Source: Candidatus Endolissoclinum faulkneri L5 (GTDB lineage: Bacteria > Pseudomonadota > Alphaproteobacteria > Thalassobaculales > Thalassobaculaceae). Taken from it: a DNA stretch of 64,000 bases. Location: positions 639,653 through 703,652 of the forward strand of contig NZ_CP006745.1 in NCBI RefSeq assembly GCF_000510265.1, read 5' to 3'. The position numbers and the translations under genes were made by a program. Positions 61,782 to 64,000 of this stretch are shown here, one piece after another. The stretch's first letter is position 1, and each line of letters opens with the position of its first letter. The notes beneath the pieces are model-generated. The model ran no database searches. It saw only the letters and a program-made list of their open reading frames with translations, and had not been told where the DNA came from.

Positions 61782-62861
61782 ATTCCTAGCGTAGTTCCCA
61801 AAGAAGTTGTTTCAAAACTAGAAACTCATAGGCCGATTATTTGTTCCAGAAGTCATGGTCGAATTATCCGTCTAGACCTTAATGAAGGTGCACTTGGTCC
61901 ATCACCAAAGGCTATAAAGGCTCTGTCTGGAATAGGCTCAAAAATTCATACTTATCCGGCTGAATCCACATCGGGACTTGTTGAGGCAATAGGAGTGAGA
62001 TATAGAATTAATGATCCTTCGCGAATAGTTTTAGGATGTGGCTCGGATGAGCTGATTCGTGCGTTAACGCAAGCATATTTGGAGCCGGGCGAAGAAGCAA
62101 TCCATACTCAATATGGCTTTTTACAGTTTCCCACAGCAATTAAAATTGCCGGTGGCATACCAGTATCGGCGCCAGACAATCATTATACCGCAAATGTAGA
62201 TGCGATTTTAGAACGTATTACTAGTCGCACCAAGATTGTATTTTTAGCAAACCCTAACAATCCGACCGGTACTTATCTCTCAAACAAGGAGTTAAAACGT
62301 CTGCGTGTTGAACTACCTCAGCGAGTTTTGCTCGTTTTGGACGCAGCTTATGCCGAATATGTTCAGATACATGATTACAGTGCTGGGATAGATCTGGTGG
62401 AACAGAACGATAATACAGTTATGTTACGTACTTTCTCTAAGATGTATGGCATGGCAGGATTACGTCTTGGATGGGCATATTGCTCCGCTGATATTGCTAA
62501 TACCCTTTATGCGGTAAAACCCCCTTACAGTGTAAATACTCCAGCATTGCTGGCAGGAGTTGCGGCTATAAATGATTTAAAATTTCAGAAAAAATCCGTA
62601 GACCATAACGCAGTATGGCTGCCTTGGTTACAGAATGAATTTAAGAAGTTAGGCATGAAGCCTTATTCATCTGTTGCTAACTTTTTTATTATCCGCCTAC
62701 CTAAACAAGCAAGAGAATATTTAGCTAAACGCGGGATCATAGTACGCAGCATGTCTGACTATGGTAAACACGAGTTTATTCGTATATCCATAGGACTAGA
62801 AGATGATAATCGCGCTGTGATTCAAACTATGGTTGATTTCTTCAACGGAATAGAGGTATGA
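61782..62861 (+). CDS. hisC: Histidinol-phosphate aminotransferase, non-standard start
   Basis: Fold-type I PLP aminotransferase. From ATT at 61782 it is 359 residues, the usual HisC length. Motifs, numbered from that ATT: LNEGALGPSPKA (33-44), HTYP near 60, NPNNPTG (157-163), DAAYAEY (187-193), the PLP lysine K220 in SKMYGMAGLRLGW, and R228. The first in-frame ATG, GTG or TTG is the GTG at 61995, which would delete 71 conserved residues, so the gene must start upstream. The only well-placed ribosome binding site, GAGGAG, precedes the ATT. Alternatively an ATG at 61766 would be in frame if the T7 tract at 61774-61780 had six Ts. Some relatives use this type of enzyme for aromatic amino acids too. 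Confidence 0.9.
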   Translation: MPSVVPKEVVSKLETHRPIICSRSHGRIIRLDLNEGALGPSPKAIKALSGIGSKIHTYPAESTSGLVEAIGVRYRINDPSRIVLGCGSDELIRALTQAYLEPGEEAIHTQYGFLQFPTAIKIAGGIPVSAPDNHYTANVDAILERITSRTKIVFLANPNNPTGTYLSNKELKRLRVELPQRVLLVLDAAYAEYVQIHDYSAGIDLVEQNDNTVMLRTFSKMYGMAGLRLGWAYCSADIANTLYAVKPPYSVNTPALLAGVAAINDLKFQKKSVDHNAVWLPWLQNEFKKLGMKPYSSVANFFIIRLPKQAREYLAKRGIIVRSMSDYGKHEFIRISIGLEDDNRAVIQTMVDFFNGIEV

Positions 62862-64000
62862 ACAAAAGATCTCAGATTAAAATTTTTTATGTTCTAAGAT
62901 ATCTGTATTGGCAAAATTAATCTCTTATTGGATCTATAAACAAACTTTTACATAGAGTGCCTAAATATAGTTTGTTTACTCATAAATTTGCTAGCAAATT
63001 TAACATTTAAAGACTCTGAAAGCTTATTGAGCTCACAAATATATTATATTTGGCTGATACAATTTAACTGAGTACTTTATACAAAACTTTGCTAGCTTAC
63101 CGAGTTGAGCTAAGGTCTAGTGCATACTAGAGTTGATGTGCGATTTTACCATAAAATGATTGTGTGTAAGATGCTAACATTAATATCTGTAGATAAGCAA
63201 GTGCAGACTACATATTAATAAAAATCTTTTCGTATCTGATTAGCATCAATAATAATTTTTTAAACTATATAATAACTAACTGGTATCTACTTTTATTTTG
63301 ATTGTTAGCTGGAAAACCTTTTATCTGAAGGCATTGCCGCTAGTACGTAGCAGCTTCTTATAGCTGATGACATATCAGTCATACCAGTATTAGCCAGTGG
63401 TAAAAAGTAGATCAAATAATATTAGAAATAATGAATGAGATATTAAGCATTTTGTATAAGAACTTACTTGCGCTCTTTTAGATACGAAGTGCATTCGCAG
63501 TAAGTATCTATCACTAATCGATGATAGGCTAAAAACCCTTGTCAAGAAGAATATATTGGGCTTTGTTTCTTCTAATATACTACGATTAATCTATGTGATG
63601 AACGGTATAAAGTCTTGTGATTGTTATTTTAGTTAATTAACTAACTGAATCTAAAATTCAGCTTTTATATTAAAACAATCAATGATTTTAAACCCATGGG
63701 ATTATTGAGTATTTACTTACTAGTATGGCAAAAACTTTTTCTTCATTTATTTTATCGATACTCGAAAGCAACCGTCAATCAACAAGAGAGGAGTACTATT
63801 ATACACCATTTGTTTTATTGGTAATTGTAAGCAACAATTGATTTTTTAAGCAAAAATATATCCTTTTAAATATAAAATGACATTTCTTATATATTGATAT
63901 AAAGCTGTTTAATTAAACAGTTAGCTTAACGTTTATATATTGTCAAAGCACAAAGACATTATAAGTCAAGTTTATTATTATTAACGTTTAATTATCGGTG
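62862..64000. other. AT-rich gap after hisC
   Basis: No recognised gene. An ATG overlapping the hisC stop (62858) opens only 20 codons. In relatives a prephenate/arogenate dehydrogenase gene often follows hisC, so this may mark its remains. A patch near 63325-63410 is less AT-rich and protein-like in short pieces. A 16-bp palindrome (CTGTTTAATTAAACAG) is at 63905-63920. Confidence 0.55.

Noticed and set aside
61995..62861. hisC starting at GTG 61995 as a truncated 288-residue protein
   Set aside because: Seventy-one codons upstream in the same frame contain clear HisC N-terminal motifs, so the gene starts further upstream.
1..64000. Mobile elements, prophage, rRNA, tmRNA, RNase P RNA, riboswitches
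   Set aside because: Looked for terminal repeats with transposase frames, rRNA cores, the tmRNA 3' tRNA-like end and conserved RNase P sequences by eye; none found. A covariance-model scan would be decisive.

Overview
The window looks like a stretch of chromosome from a genome-reduced, AT-rich alphaproteobacterial symbiont of Rhodospirillales type. All 30 protein genes I can support are core housekeeping genes with alphaproteobacterial features: a very large NAD-glutamate dehydrogenase of about 1640 residues, sdhCDAB order, ffs next to dnaX, pdhA-pdhB-pdhC-lpd-lipA-coq10 order, and a small NDUFS6-like zinc-finger protein. About 33.5 kb of the 64 kb (roughly 52%) is coding. The rest is long AT-rich gaps of 0.5-2.4 kb with no convincing genes. 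From memory this fits 'Candidatus Endolissoclinum faulkneri', the low-coding-density tunicate symbiont, but that name is an inference not tested by any search. I see no rRNA, CRISPR, insertion sequence, phage gene, toxin-antitoxin pair or secondary-metabolite gene.

Layout. 0.6-5.7 kb: fatty-acid block fabG-acpP-fabF, then mltG and gmk. 5.7-9.0 kb: gap holding one 59-residue zinc-finger gene. 9.0-17.0 kb, minus strand: clpB, prmC, prfA, ispG. 18-21 kb: rsfS (minus) and gpmI (plus). 23-30 kb: isolated dnaB, an inositol-monophosphatase-family gene and a D-amino-acid aminotransferase, all minus. 30.7-37.6 kb, plus: pyruvate dehydrogenase complex with lipA and coq10. 39.8 kb: tRNA-Ser(GGA). 42-45 kb: birA and a BON-domain lipoprotein. 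46.4-51.3 kb: NAD-glutamate dehydrogenase. 53.5-55.5 kb: dnaX and the SRP RNA. 56.4-59.8 kb: sdhCDAB. 61.8-62.9 kb: hisC.

Together these describe an aerobic cell that makes acetyl-CoA with a complete PDH complex, lipoylates it (LipA), makes fatty acids, feeds glutamate into the TCA cycle through glutamate dehydrogenase, and passes electrons through succinate dehydrogenase to ubiquinone (Coq10, and a complex-I-linked zinc-finger protein). Replication (DnaB, DnaX), translation termination (RF1 and its methylase PrmC), ribosome silencing, protein export (SRP RNA), disaggregation (ClpB) and cell-wall processing (MltG) are also represented.

I did not find a clear new biological system. The most notable signals are: (1) two genes, rsfS and hisC, whose proper N-termini seem to start at AUA or AUU, or in hisC's case to be broken by a T-tract indel; (2) a set of long perfect or near-perfect palindromes confined to the gaps, the best being 50 bp with no spacer beside dnaB; (3) many exact two-copy tandem duplications of 13-28 bp, also only in gaps; (4) gaps that replace expected neighbours (yicC, hisS, alr, and ybaB-recR); and (5) small protein-like fragments that may be eroding gene remains.
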